DNA of 64,000 nucleotides from Lewinellaceae bacterium (GCA_020636095.1 JACJYN010000007.1:1-64000); one strand, 5' to 3'; shown: positions 1-8,333, numbered from the stretch's first letter. Numbers and translations: made by a program. Notes: generated from the letters alone by a model not told the origin.

Positions 1-1099
1 CTGCTGGCTGAGTTTCAATTCCAATCTGGTACGATTAAGGCCCAGTATGGTGCGTACATATCCACCATTATACCGGTGTTTCAATTCCAATCTGGTACGA
101 TTAAGGCCTGCCCTGGTAGACAGAAAAACCGCCTAAACCTAATGGTTTCAATTCCAATCTGGTACGATTAAGGCTTCATAAGAAAAAAAAGCATGGGTAG
201 CTGCTCGATGTTTCAATTCCAATCTGGTACGATTAAGGCCTACACTGGAAATCATAGCTTTAACCTGTAACCTTGTTTCAATTCCAATCTGGTACGATTA
301 AGGCACGGCTACCATCCTGCCCAGGTCCACCCGGGTTTCTGTTTCAATTCCAATCTGGTACGATTAAGGCCTGCCAAACTTCGCCAAATCATAAAATTAA
401 TTATGTTGTTTCAATTCCAATCTGGTACGATTAAGGCTGTTCGATGATGATGATCTAAGCGCAGATGAGTACAGTTTCAATTCCAATCTGGTACGATTAA
501 GGCACATTCACTGTAGACGTACCACCAGGGCAGGCTATTGTTTCAATTCCAATCTGGTACGATTAAGGCTAGCCGAAGACGCAGCCGCAGCCGAAGCCGG
601 AAAAGGTTTCAATTCCAATCTGGTACGATTAAGGCATTTTTATTGCGCTTGTGTCAACGTTGCCCCTTTGGTTTCAATTCCAATCTGGTACGATTAAGGC
701 GCTTTACAAAGACTTATCCCGACGACAATACGACGATGTTTCAATTCCAATCTGGTACGATTAAGGCTTTCACGAATGAACAAGGGCCGCCCCGGCAACG
801 CGGGTTTCAATTCCAATCTGGTACGATTAAGGCTTTTACTTCCTTAAAGCATTCAAAAAATAAACCATGTTGTTTCAATTCCAATCTGGTACGATTAAGG
901 CTTGCGAACAACACCCAGCAATCCAACATTATTCCCCGTTTCAATTCCAATCTGGTACGATTAAGGCATCCCAATGGGCGCTTTGCTCAGGAGTCGGAAG
1001 GGTGTTTCAATTCCAATCTGGTACGATTAAGGCGCCTTACACAGAAGCCGCTTTTGTCGGCTATACCAAGTTTCAATTCCAATCTGGTACGATTAAGGC
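1..1099 (-). CRISPR. Type I-B CRISPR array, leader-proximal part
   Basis: Seventeen copies of a 30-bp repeat (plus strand begins GTTTCAATTC and ends GATTAAGGC) start at 12, 78, 145, 210, 275, 341, 408, 474, 540, 606, 671, 738, 804, 872, 938, 1004 and 1070. All 17 read as identical. The 16 complete spacers are 35-38 bp and all different; bases 1-11 are probably the edge of another spacer, so the array continues leftward. The reverse complement of the repeat ends in ATTGAAAC, the usual 3' end of type I-B repeats that becomes the 8-nt crRNA handle. With the promoter at 1118-1149 this puts transcription on the minus strand, with the newest spacers near 1069. Cas6 would cut the transcript, but cas6 is broken here. 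No spacer was seen to match the rest of the window by eye. Confidence 0.98.
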
Positions 1100-1314
1100 C
1101 CCCGCGACATCCAAATACAAATATACCTGATTATGAACCAATTGTCAAAGAACATTTGCCCCAAAATGGGGGTGGAAAAGCGTCGGCCGGGAGTAAGAGG
1201 ATTTTACCCGTTTACCGACGACCGGCCTACCGCTTTGTATACGAGCGCTTTAGGCGACGGTTTTCAACCAGTGAGGGAAGCAGGTAGAGGCTAATAGACT
1301 TCACCGACGACGGC
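1100..1314 (-). promoter_or_regulatory. CRISPR leader
   Basis: Non-coding stretch between the last repeat and the cas2 stop codon. It lies at the end where new spacers should be added, given the repeat orientation. It holds a strong Bacteroidota-type promoter (1118-1149). It also contains a near-direct repeat, ACCGACGACCGGCCTAC at 1214-1230 and ACCGACGACGGCCTAC at 1303-1318; the second copy overlaps the cas2 stop. That repeat could be an adaptation or integration motif, which is inference only. Confidence 0.75.
1118..1149 (-). promoter_or_regulatory. Promoter of the CRISPR array
   Basis: On the minus strand TTTG (1149-1146) is followed by 20 bp and then TATATTTG (1125-1118). This matches the Bacteroidota primary sigma-factor consensus TTTG-N19-21-TAnnTTTG exactly. 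Transcription would start around 1110 and enter the first repeat at 1099, giving almost no leader RNA. Confidence 0.7.
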
Positions 1315-1578
1315 CTACAGGAAATTGTCGAGGCTATTGCGTTCCAGGCCGACCACCTGCTTGTCCAGCCAGCGCTCGTTGCGGCTGCTAAAGATAATCA
1401 AACTATCGTAGCTTTCATCCATGATCTGCCGGGCTTCGAAGATGAATTCCTTGAGTTTTAGCTCGCTGATCTCTCCTTCGAAGACGGAGTTTTGTATCCA
1501 GTTCAGGTAGCGGCGGCAGAGCTTGAGCATCTTGGCTACTCTTTTTTCGTTGATGTCGTAGACTACAATGCAATACAT
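1315..1578 (-). CDS. cas2: CRISPR-associated endoribonuclease Cas2
   Basis: 87-residue Cas2, the structural partner of Cas1 in the spacer-integration complex. It has the ferredoxin-like N-terminus with the VVYDI motif (Asp8) typical of the family, and family-normal length. The ATG at 1578 is preferred over an in-frame TTG at 1587, because it overlaps the cas1 stop by one base (TAATG), the usual sign of translational coupling. It is the last gene of the cas operon and its stop codon borders the leader. It appears intact. Confidence 0.96.
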   Translation of the reverse strand: MYCIVVYDINEKRVAKMLKLCRRYLNWIQNSVFEGEISELKLKEFIFEARQIMDESYDSLIIFSSRNERWLDKQVVGLERNSLDNFL

Positions 1579-2585
1579 TACCACCAAATTTTAAACGCCC
1601 GATACTCCTCCTCCATTTTTAGAATGTACTTCGCCAGCTTATAGCACTCCAGCAGCACCAGGCGCTTGTAGCTTACCTTTTTGCCGAGGCTGCGGTGTTG
1701 GATGGTCTCGCGGAGTCGTTCTTCGAAGCTTTTGATAAAGATCTTCCGGCCGGTATCTTTCAGAAAACAGCCGTTGAGGCTCTGTTCAAAGTGTTTGGGT
1801 TGCAGTTCCCGGCGGTTGAGCAGTTTGAAGATCGTACGGTCTACCAGTATGGGTTTGAATACCTCCGCCAGGTCGAGCGCCAGGCTGTAGCGGCGGGCGC
1901 CGGGTTCGTGCAGGAAACTGATGGTTGGGTTGAGCTGGGTGTGGTAGATCATATCCAGAGCGAGGCTGTAGCACATCATGTTGCCGAAGGAGATCAGGGC
2001 GTTGACCTCGTTGGACGGCGGTTGCCTGGAGCGGCCGTTCATGGGGAAATCGGTGATGATGTGCTCGAATGCCTGGTAATATATCTGTCGGCAATTACCT
2101 TCGATACCCATCAGGGCGGGCACATCCGGGGAGGCGCCAATGCTTTCGCGAAAGCCCTCCAGTGCGGTGATCAGCGGCGCCATCTCCCGCCCGCGCTTGT
2201 CGTAATAGCGCATATTTTTCAGCATGTTAAAACTGGCGCTCTCCACAAAGCGTTGAGCGATGTGCATGCGGCGGCGGTTCTGCAGGTAGGCGCGCGTCTG
2301 TTCCACCTGCATCTTGCCGGCCAGCAGATACTCCTTGGGCTGGAAAGAGCCGGTGTAGTGCTCGTAGTAATCGAAAAAGTGCACCGGAATGCGTTGCTTA
2401 CCCAGAAAGTTGAACAGGGCGCTGTTGGCGTCGATGCTGCCGAAGATGTACAACGCTTCGATGCCTTCCACGGGCAGGTAGCGGGGCTTTTGTTCTTTGC
2501 CTAGTTCGTCCACGGCGGTGAACTTCAGGGTGTTGTCGCGGCGGGCCATACGGCCGGGGTTGAAGAGGTAGTAGGTTTTTTTCAT
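1578..2585 (-). CDS. cas1: CRISPR-associated endonuclease Cas1, type I-B
   Basis: 335-residue Cas1, the integrase that inserts new spacers as a Cas1-Cas2 complex. The metal-binding residues of the family are visible: Glu162 in MGIEGNCRQIYY, His226 in SFLHEPGARR, and Asp238/Glu241 in DLAEVFKP. Length and the C-terminal helical domain are normal for Cas1b. Its stop codon overlaps the cas2 start. Just before its ATG lies a 96-bp (TGTGGTGA)12 tract instead of a normal leader, so no Shine-Dalgarno-like signal is present. In most I-B loci cas4 abuts cas1; here a four-helix-bundle gene separates them. Confidence 0.97.
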   Translation of the reverse strand: MKKTYYLFNPGRMARRDNTLKFTAVDELGKEQKPRYLPVEGIEALYIFGSIDANSALFNFLGKQRIPVHFFDYYEHYTGSFQPKEYLLAGKMQVEQTRAYLQNRRRMHIAQRFVESASFNMLKNMRYYDKRGREMAPLITALEGFRESIGASPDVPALMGIEGNCRQIYYQAFEHIITDFPMNGRSRQPPSNEVNALISFGNMMCYSLALDMIYHTQLNPTISFLHEPGARRYSLALDLAEVFKPILVDRTIFKLLNRRELQPKHFEQSLNGCFLKDTGRKIFIKSFEERLRETIQHRSLGKKVSYKRLVLLECYKLAKYILKMEEEYRAFKIWW

Positions 2586-2680
2586 GTGGTGATGTGGTGA
2601 TGTGGTGATGTGGTGATATGGTGATATGGTGATGTGGTGATGTGGTGATGTGGTGATGTGGTGATGTGGTGATGTGGTGA
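2585..2680. repeat. 8-bp tandem repeat, 12 units of TGTGGTGA
   Basis: Twelve uninterrupted 8-bp units, ten TGTGGTGA and two TATGGTGA. They fill the whole gap between the four-helix-bundle stop (2683) and the cas1 start codon, which the first unit overlaps. The tract replaces the expected cas1 ribosome-binding region. The unit is the reverse complement of the TCACCACA unit found at 18022-18085. Confidence 0.97.
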
Positions 2681-2682
2681 TG

Positions 2683-3042
2683 TTACTTTTTCAGGTTTTT
2701 TCGGTATGCGGCCATTACTTTCAATATTTCCAGCGCTTCCTTGTAGATTGGGGCGATAGCTGTTGTTTCCGCGTAGCCTCCTCCTTCGAAGAGTTCCAGC
2801 CAGAAAAGCATTTCGTCGGCTTCTTCAACCACAATGCACAATTTTGAGTAGCGTTCAGCCGGGGAGCGGGCTCGGCAGGACGCCCTGAAGTTTGCTCCAA
2901 CAGAAGTGCAACATCGTATGAGCTGTTTGCCCATGATACGGGTTTCATCAACCTTTTTAATTGATCTATAAAAGGCCAGTACAGCCAGCGCCAGCGCCTT
3001 GGTTCTGTCTCTAAATCGGTTGTTGAATTCAATCTGATCCAT
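2683..3042 (-). CDS. Four-helix-bundle protein (S23 / 23S rRNA-intervening-sequence family)
   Basis: 119-residue helical protein. It matches the four-helix-bundle family first described from 23S rRNA intervening sequences and related to the accessory Avd protein of diversity-generating retroelements. Family signs are the GKQLIRCCTSVGANFRASCR segment, the RSPAERYSKLCIVVEEADE helix and the C-terminal KEALEILKVMAAYRK helix. The cellular role of stand-alone members is unknown. It sits between cas4 and cas1, where these genes are normally adjacent, and is bordered on both sides by 8-bp tandem arrays in inverted orientation. This suggests it came in as a small cassette. No reverse transcriptase is nearby, so a retroelement role is not supported. 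Confidence 0.85.
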   Translation of the reverse strand: MDQIEFNNRFRDRTKALALAVLAFYRSIKKVDETRIMGKQLIRCCTSVGANFRASCRARSPAERYSKLCIVVEEADEMLFWLELFEGGGYAETTAIAPIYKEALEILKVMAAYRKNLKK

Positions 3043-3066
3043 AATTCTAATTTTTTTGGGTTAAAA

Positions 3067-3114
3067 ATCACTACATCACTACATCACTACATCACTACAT
3101 CACTACATCACTAC
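3067..3114. repeat. 8-bp tandem repeat, 6 units of ATCACTAC
   Basis: Six perfect ATCACTAC units plus a partial one, located between the cas4 stop side and the start of the four-helix-bundle gene. The unit is close to the reverse complement of the TGTGGTGA units at 2585-2680, so the gene between them is flanked by inverted octamer arrays. Confidence 0.95.
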
Positions 3115-3167
3115 ATCACCCTCCCTCTACATATACCTGACGCCAAAACCCAAAAATTCCATAAATT

Positions 3168-3668
3168 TTACTCAGAAAAACAAAAATCATAGTAAGCACA
3201 CTTCTTACAGATCCCCTTCCGCACCAGCGGCGGGCAGGCCTCCAGCCCGATGATCCTTTGCACCTCGGCCTCCCAGAGCGGAATCTCCCGGCGGTCTGCC
3301 TCCGAGAGCCATACCTCCTCGGTTTCCCGCAGTTTGGGATATTCCAGGATGCCGTGGGCGGCGGGCACGCCGTTGCGTTCCAGCACGAAGAGGTAAAATT
3401 TGAGCTGTGCCTGGTGAATGTCTTCCCGCTTGTTCGACTTCTTGACTTCCCGCACAATGCCCGCTTTGGCGTCGTAGTGGTCGATCTTGATGCCTTCGAG
3501 TTCCAGGGCCTGCCAGCGGGCTGCTCGCTGCGGGTAGCTGTGCTCGTCGATGAACTTGCCCTCGGCGACCAGCTCGCTGCTGTGCTCCAGGTTGATGCCG
3601 TGGGCGAAGAGCCAGAGCTTGCGGTGGCAGAGGTGCAGGTAAGCGATGTGGGTGCCGGTGGTGTGCAT
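3168..3668 (-). CDS. cas4: CRISPR-associated exonuclease Cas4
   Basis: 166-residue Cas4, which trims prespacers and helps select PAM and orientation before Cas1-Cas2 integration. The four cysteines for the iron-sulfur cluster are present: Cys14, then Cys154, Cys157 and Cys163 in CKKCAYYDFC. The PD-(D/E)XK core is seen as IDHYDAKAG followed by REVKKS (Glu74, Lys76), with the QAQLKFYLFVL helix after it. It is short but normal for a stand-alone Cas4. The divergent Uma2 gene lies 90 bp upstream, so cas4-S23-cas1-cas2 must have its own promoter. Confidence 0.94.
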   Translation of the reverse strand: MHTTGTHIAYLHLCHRKLWLFAHGINLEHSSELVAEGKFIDEHSYPQRAARWQALELEGIKIDHYDAKAGIVREVKKSNKREDIHQAQLKFYLFVLERNGVPAAHGILEYPKLRETEEVWLSEADRREIPLWEAEVQRIIGLEACPPLVRKGICKKCAYYDFCFSE

Positions 3669-3758
3669 GGTATAAAGTTTAGTATAGATGGAGAAAAGCC
3701 TTCAGCCGTATTGAGCCGCTCTTTTATTATTCGTATTTTTACGTTAAATCAACTCCTG

Positions 3759-4358
3759 ATGATCACCGATATTAACCAGCTCGACTTCAACAAGCGCTAC
3801 AACTACGCCGATTACCTCACCTGGCAATTCGACGATATGGTCGAACTGATACGGGGTAAAGTGTTCAGGATGTCTCCGGCGCCCAGTACCTCTCATCAAC
3901 ATTTGTCGGGCAATCTGTTCAGTATCATCCATCAATACCTTAAAGGGAAGCCCTGCCAGGTTTTTGCCGCACCCTTTGACGTCCGCCTTCCTCTTCCGCC
4001 CGGCCAGCAAACAGCGGAGCAGATCGACACCGTAGTGCAGCCCGACATCAGCATCATCTGCGATCCCGAAAAACTAGATGAGCGTGGCTGCCAGGGCGCC
4101 CCCGACTGGATCATCGAGATTCTTTCCAAAAGCACCGCTGCCAAAGACCTCACGGAAAAGTACGCTCTTTACGAACACGCCGGCGTCCGGGAATACTGGG
4201 TGGCCCACCCGAACGAAGGCACCTTGCTCATCTACCGCCTCGATGAGGCCGGCCGCTACCAACTGCTGCGCCAAACGCCTTTTGTGAAAGGGGAAAAAGC
4301 GCCGTCTAAGGTCTTCCCCGAACTGGAGATTGATTTGGATGAGGTTTTTGGGGATTGA
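3759..4358 (+). CDS. Uma2 family putative restriction endonuclease-fold protein
   Basis: 199-residue member of the Uma2 (DUF820) family, which has a PD-(D/E)XK nuclease fold; biological targets are generally unknown. Visible signs are the VQPDISII strand, the PDWIIEILS segment with the catalytic-type acidic residues, and the KYALYEHAGVREYWVAHP C-terminal motif. The ATG at 3759 begins MITDINQLDF, a typical start for the family; the reading frame is open further upstream only by chance, antisense to cas4. It is the only plus-strand gene inside the cas locus and splits the adaptation genes from the interference genes. A second Uma2 gene lies at 53747. Confidence 0.88.
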   Translation: MITDINQLDFNKRYNYADYLTWQFDDMVELIRGKVFRMSPAPSTSHQHLSGNLFSIIHQYLKGKPCQVFAAPFDVRLPLPPGQQTAEQIDTVVQPDISIICDPEKLDERGCQGAPDWIIEILSKSTAAKDLTEKYALYEHAGVREYWVAHPNEGTLLIYRLDEAGRYQLLRQTPFVKGEKAPSKVFPELEIDLDEVFGD

Positions 4359-4378
4359 GGTAAAGCCTGCTGCCACCC

Positions 4379-5338
4379 CTACAGCCCTTCCAGCAAATCC
4401 GGAAACCGGGAAAAATCAAAACCGCCCCGAGGAGCCAGAAACTGCATCTCCCCAACCCTGCGTATGGGCATCGTAAAATGCTCAACCAACTGCCGGTACC
4501 GGACCGGCGCGGAAACGGCCATCAAAGAGACGGCGAGCGAGTCCTTGCCATACAGCAGCAGCAGGGCATAACTCAGCGCTTCTGCTTCCGGTTCCGCCAG
4601 GCGTTCCAGCGGCGGGAAAACGGCGTCCGGCATGTCCATCCATTCCAAGAAGGGGCGGTACTCGGCCCCGGGCGCATCTTCTTCCGGCTCTTCCAGGCGG
4701 ATAAAGCCGCCGGCCCGGCAAAACCGCACGCGGGCCTCTTCAATATCGGCCAGCAGCTGAAGCACGTAGCGTTTATTGGGGCTGTTGCCTTGTTCCAGTG
4801 CCATCCGGCATTCGTCGTTTTCCTGGATGGCGGTTAGCCAACAGTCTTCCAGGTAGTCCTCCTCCGTCCAGTCCGCCGGGGGCTTGTTGCGGATGGCCTC
4901 TACTTTGTCCAGCCAATCATCCAGGCAGGCACAGTGCCGCCAGCCAAAGGGACAGGACTCGGGGCCATCCTCGCAGTACTCAATCGTGGTCATCCCCCCA
5001 TCGCTCACCCAACACTTCTCGTTCAGGGCTTCTATATAAAACCGGTAACGCAGCGCTGTCGGCAACTCCTCCGGCAAAGCCAGGCTGACGCCGTAGGTGA
5101 AGTAGGCCTCTTTCAGGGCCTCCGCTACGGCTTCCTGCTGGGCCTCCGTGAGGCGCTCGGCCGGAGGGAAATCCGCCGCCTTCAATCCGCAGTGCTGCGC
5201 CAGGGCCAGTGTCGGCGCTTCGTGGAGGTAGCGCTCGGCGTCGGCGAAGGGGGAAGCCGGCTCTGCCGGCAGGGGCGGAGCTTCGGTGCGCTTGGCTGCG
5301 GCGATGTCGCTGAGGAGTTGAGTGAGGTAGTGGTGCAT
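4379..5338 (-). CDS. Unrecognised protein with an internal duplication, in the cas locus
   Basis: 319-residue soluble acidic protein that I do not recognise. It is a tandem duplication. Residues about 5-110 (YLTQLLSDIAAAKR, FPPAERLTEAQQEAVAEAL, then TALRYRFYIEAL) match residues about 190-290 (YVLQLLADIEEARVR, FPPLERLAEPEAEALSYAL, then APVRYRQLVEHF). Between the halves is a Cys/Trp-rich stretch (CWVSDGGMTTIEYCEDG, CPFGWRHCACLDDWLDK). It starts only 9 bases after the cas3 stop on the same strand, so it is probably co-transcribed with the interference genes. A run of nine C on the coding strand fills that gap. Its base composition is GC-rich, unlike cas3. It could be an accessory or anti-phage factor, or a chance neighbour. 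Confidence 0.75.
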   Translation of the reverse strand: MHHYLTQLLSDIAAAKRTEAPPLPAEPASPFADAERYLHEAPTLALAQHCGLKAADFPPAERLTEAQQEAVAEALKEAYFTYGVSLALPEELPTALRYRFYIEALNEKCWVSDGGMTTIEYCEDGPESCPFGWRHCACLDDWLDKVEAIRNKPPADWTEEDYLEDCWLTAIQENDECRMALEQGNSPNKRYVLQLLADIEEARVRFCRAGGFIRLEEPEEDAPGAEYRPFLEWMDMPDAVFPPLERLAEPEAEALSYALLLLYGKDSLAVSLMAVSAPVRYRQLVEHFTMPIRRVGEMQFLAPRGGFDFSRFPDLLEGL

Positions 5339-5347
5339 GGGGGGGGG

Positions 5348-7660
5348 TTATAGGAATAATTTATTATTTTCAATTGTGCGATCAACAATGAATTTAGTGT
5401 CTTCATCTTTTTCAAAATTCAATCCAGTATCAGGGCGATACCATTTATTGATTTTGAAATATTTGATTTCAATAGCCTTTGCTTTTGGATTTTCAGACGG
5501 GAAAAGCACATGCGTTAGTTTGTTCAAATCGGGAGTATTTATCAATCTGGCAAACCAGTTTTTTCTAATAGACACTTTGAGTTGCTCCGCACCAATGAAA
5601 TCAAATGCATCCAAAAGCTCCTTAAATTCTTTCTCATAATAAGCAGGTAAAACTTTAACACCATCGAACTGTTTGTAGTAATCCTCCTCTCCCTCTTGCG
5701 AAGGCTCAAAAGGTGTTAGCCTTTTTACCGAATGCGTAAGCAAATCGTATGTCTTATTGAATTTCTCCTGAGATACATCATCATATTTTGGATAAACCTG
5801 GTCAATATACGCCTGTAAATCAATCTCTTGAATTATTCCTTCATGCTCATTTTCTATTTCTGCCAGTACGCCTAACGTTCTTTCAATCATATCATGATCA
5901 TAGATATACTTATCTTTTTCATTGCGTTCTTTGAACACGGCACAAAGGCAAGCTGCCTTAGAATTCTTTCGGTTTACTCGACCAAACCGCTGAATAAGTG
6001 CATCCAAAGGTGCAGGTTCGGTGTAAATAACATCATAATCAATATCTAAACTAACCTCAATTGCCTGTGTGCCAATCAATAATTTTGGCGGTTTATTTTG
6101 TAATTCCTTTTCGACACGGGTTCTATCTTTTGCTGCAAATCGCCCGTGTATCAATAAAGCCTCATGATCATCTTTTAACTGTTCAAATACTGCTCGTGCC
6201 TGATCAACCGTATTACAAACAACGAGTACTTTTTTATCAGCTTCTAACGCTTGTTTAATCAAGCTCAGATTTTCGGCTAATCGCCCAGATTTCAACTGCA
6301 ACCGATGCCTTTTAAAAGCAAAATATAGTGCAGGTTCTGCTTGTACTACCTCGAAATTGCCGATTGCTTCGCCAATCCTGCTTTTCAAAAAGGTAGGCAA
6401 TGTAGCTGTCATAATAAAAATCTTAGCTTGTAGGTGTTTGGTCAAATATTCTAGGAAAACAATAATTTGAGCTGTAACTTCTGGTTCATAAGCATGAATT
6501 TCATCAAAAATAAAATGACCGCCGACCCATTCAAAAATACCTTTTTCAAAGCCTTTTAAGCCAAACAAATGCTTTAGCAATTGAAAAGGTGTAAGTATTT
6601 TTAATGGTGTTTGCAAATTTTTGAAACTTTGCTTTAAATCTTTAATTTGAACTTTAAGTTGACGAAGATTTCCTGCTTCTTCAAAAAAGCTTTCGTATAA
6701 ATAAGCACTGAGTTTCCCATGCAACATGCCAACCATGTCTTTTCCTAGTCCTTTCTCGTCGTCGCGGATTCGCTCGAACATAGCATTGATAGAAGCTGTA
6801 AAAGGAAGCACATAAAAAACTCTGCCTTGACCTGTTTGATCCATTTGCTTCCTTAACCAGAGCATAGAGGTTTCCGTTTTGCCAGAACCTGTTGGGGCTG
6901 TTAAAATCACGTTGCCTAATAATTTGGAAGCAGTAAGTTGATGATAGTACAAACCATAGCCCTTTTGTTGTAAATCATCTTTCATTTTATCTAAAAAAGT
7001 GAAAGAGCTATTCTGCAAGTGAGCAAACTCGGTCACAAAAGCAGAGGATAGGTGGTCGCAATGGTGGAAAGCCCCCATCAGTAATAGCAAGCTGAAATAA
7101 TCCGAAACTTCTTCTTGCCGACCCATTAAGACTTGTTTTACCTCTCGTTGATAGTCTAAAATAATTTTCAACGGAGAACTCGGAATGATTTCTCCTGTCA
7201 CTAATCCCTTTTCAAAACTATGCGCTAAATCAATAGCTCCTTTTACATTAACTTTTGCAAATTCCTGCTCAAATTCCGTCGGATCTAATTCATAGTTATT
7301 TTCTATAAAATCACTCAGCCAAGAGTATTTTTTATGATGAGCAGCAACAACTCTTAGCACCATCTGCTTTTCGTTTTCAGGTAGTGGGAGCTGTTTAACA
7401 AATGGTAAGGAAAAAAGCTCATGCCGTTGCGAATTCCATGAGTTATCCAAACCTCGCAATACCTTCTGGAACTCTGCATGAGTTTTTCCTAAATCATGCA
7501 TTATAACCGACAACCTAAGCAATCGCCAAAAATCATCCTTGCCAGCACAAGCAGGGGCAGCAGGAAAGCAGGATTGCAAATGCTTCCAAACCGAAAGCCC
7601 ATCTTCGATATGCTGTTTCAAGGTAATTTGCGGTTCAGACTTTGCCAAAATTTCAGTCAT
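5348..7660 (-). CDS. cas3: CRISPR-associated helicase/nuclease Cas3 (HD plus helicase)
   Basis: 770-residue Cas3, recruited by Cascade to nick and degrade target DNA. The N-terminal HD nuclease has His17, His55-Asp56, His80, His108/109 and a late HHCDH motif (199-203). The helicase part has Walker A TAPTGSGKT (254-262), the FDEIHAYEP box (DEIH 386-389), TATLP, the IGTQAIEVSLDID motif and QRFGRVNR motif VI. All motifs look intact. The ATG at 7660 overlaps the cas5 stop by 8 bases and is preferred over a TTG at 7675. The gene is visibly AT-richer than cas1, cas2 and cas4. Confidence 0.96.
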   Translation of the reverse strand: MTEILAKSEPQITLKQHIEDGLSVWKHLQSCFPAAPACAGKDDFWRLLRLSVIMHDLGKTHAEFQKVLRGLDNSWNSQRHELFSLPFVKQLPLPENEKQMVLRVVAAHHKKYSWLSDFIENNYELDPTEFEQEFAKVNVKGAIDLAHSFEKGLVTGEIIPSSPLKIILDYQREVKQVLMGRQEEVSDYFSLLLLMGAFHHCDHLSSAFVTEFAHLQNSSFTFLDKMKDDLQQKGYGLYYHQLTASKLLGNVILTAPTGSGKTETSMLWLRKQMDQTGQGRVFYVLPFTASINAMFERIRDDEKGLGKDMVGMLHGKLSAYLYESFFEEAGNLRQLKVQIKDLKQSFKNLQTPLKILTPFQLLKHLFGLKGFEKGIFEWVGGHFIFDEIHAYEPEVTAQIIVFLEYLTKHLQAKIFIMTATLPTFLKSRIGEAIGNFEVVQAEPALYFAFKRHRLQLKSGRLAENLSLIKQALEADKKVLVVCNTVDQARAVFEQLKDDHEALLIHGRFAAKDRTRVEKELQNKPPKLLIGTQAIEVSLDIDYDVIYTEPAPLDALIQRFGRVNRKNSKAACLCAVFKERNEKDKYIYDHDMIERTLGVLAEIENEHEGIIQEIDLQAYIDQVYPKYDDVSQEKFNKTYDLLTHSVKRLTPFEPSQEGEEDYYKQFDGVKVLPAYYEKEFKELLDAFDFIGAEQLKVSIRKNWFARLINTPDLNKLTHVLFPSENPKAKAIEIKYFKINKWYRPDTGLNFEKDEDTKFIVDRTIENNKLFL

Positions 7661-8333
7661 ACAATGATAAATCAAGTTGATGGAAATAAATATCTACCCC
7701 TCTTTTTCCTTGCGTTTCATCTCGATATGCAGTCAAATTCGTTGAAAAATCAGTTGTATAGTAGGGAATAACCGTGTATGGTTCAGTGCCTAAATTTTTT
7801 CTTGGAAAATCATCGGAAAAATGTTTAGGTAGAGCCTGGATATTACCCGGTAAAAAATTCCCTGACAAAGGGATAATCTGCCCTTTTATTCTAGTTGCAC
7901 GTTGTATTTCTGCCAGCTCGCTTTCTTTGGGTAAAGAAACCATTGCTAAATCACCAGAACGCCCCAGTAAAATATCATAGTAAGGCTGCCGCAGATAGTC
8001 CAGAATGGTTTCATCTTTCAAATAAAGCGACAATTTTACATCTGCCATAAATTCTCTTTGAATGATATTTGATTTAGCGTTGTTGGAAGGTCTGCCCTTT
8101 GAATCGGTTTGGATCATATAAATGGTTTCCAAGTCAAAGGTTTTTCCTGCAAACTCGAAATAGAACCCTATTTCTAATTGGTGGTAGTGCAAATATTGAC
8201 CGGATGCGGCATTCAGAATACCTAATACAGTGCTCAAAGGTGGAACTTCAAGTGTGGGCTGTACGCCGCTTATCAAATTCGGGTATCGAAAGCTGGCAGT
8301 CCAGGCAGTTATATCTACTCGGAATACCTTCAT
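7653..8333 (-). CDS. cas5: Cascade subunit Cas5, type I-B
   Basis: 226-residue Cas5, which caps the 5' handle of the crRNA in Cascade. The N-terminus (KVFRVDITAWTASFRYPN, then EVPPLSTVLGILNAA) is typical of the Cas5 RRM fold in Tneap-type I-B systems. The start ATG overlaps the cas7 stop by one base (TAATG), and the end overlaps cas3, so cas7-cas5-cas3 are translationally coupled. It looks intact. Confidence 0.92.
   Translation of the reverse strand: MKVFRVDITAWTASFRYPNLISGVQPTLEVPPLSTVLGILNAASGQYLHYHQLEIGFYFEFAGKTFDLETIYMIQTDSKGRPSNNAKSNIIQREFMADVKLSLYLKDETILDYLRQPYYDILLGRSGDLAMVSLPKESELAEIQRATRIKGQIIPLSGNFLPGNIQALPKHFSDDFPRKNLGTEPYTVIPYYTTDFSTNLTAYRDETQGKRGVDIYFHQLDLSLYD

Noticed and set aside
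538..1287. Open frames of 249 and 87 residues across the CRISPR array
   Set aside because: They are translations of repeats and spacers (regularly spaced FQFQSGTIKA or FNSNLVRLR) and end in the leader; they are not genes.
2683..3042. Diversity-generating retroelement, suggested by the Avd-like four-helix-bundle protein
   Set aside because: No reverse transcriptase gene or template/variable repeat pair was found in the window.
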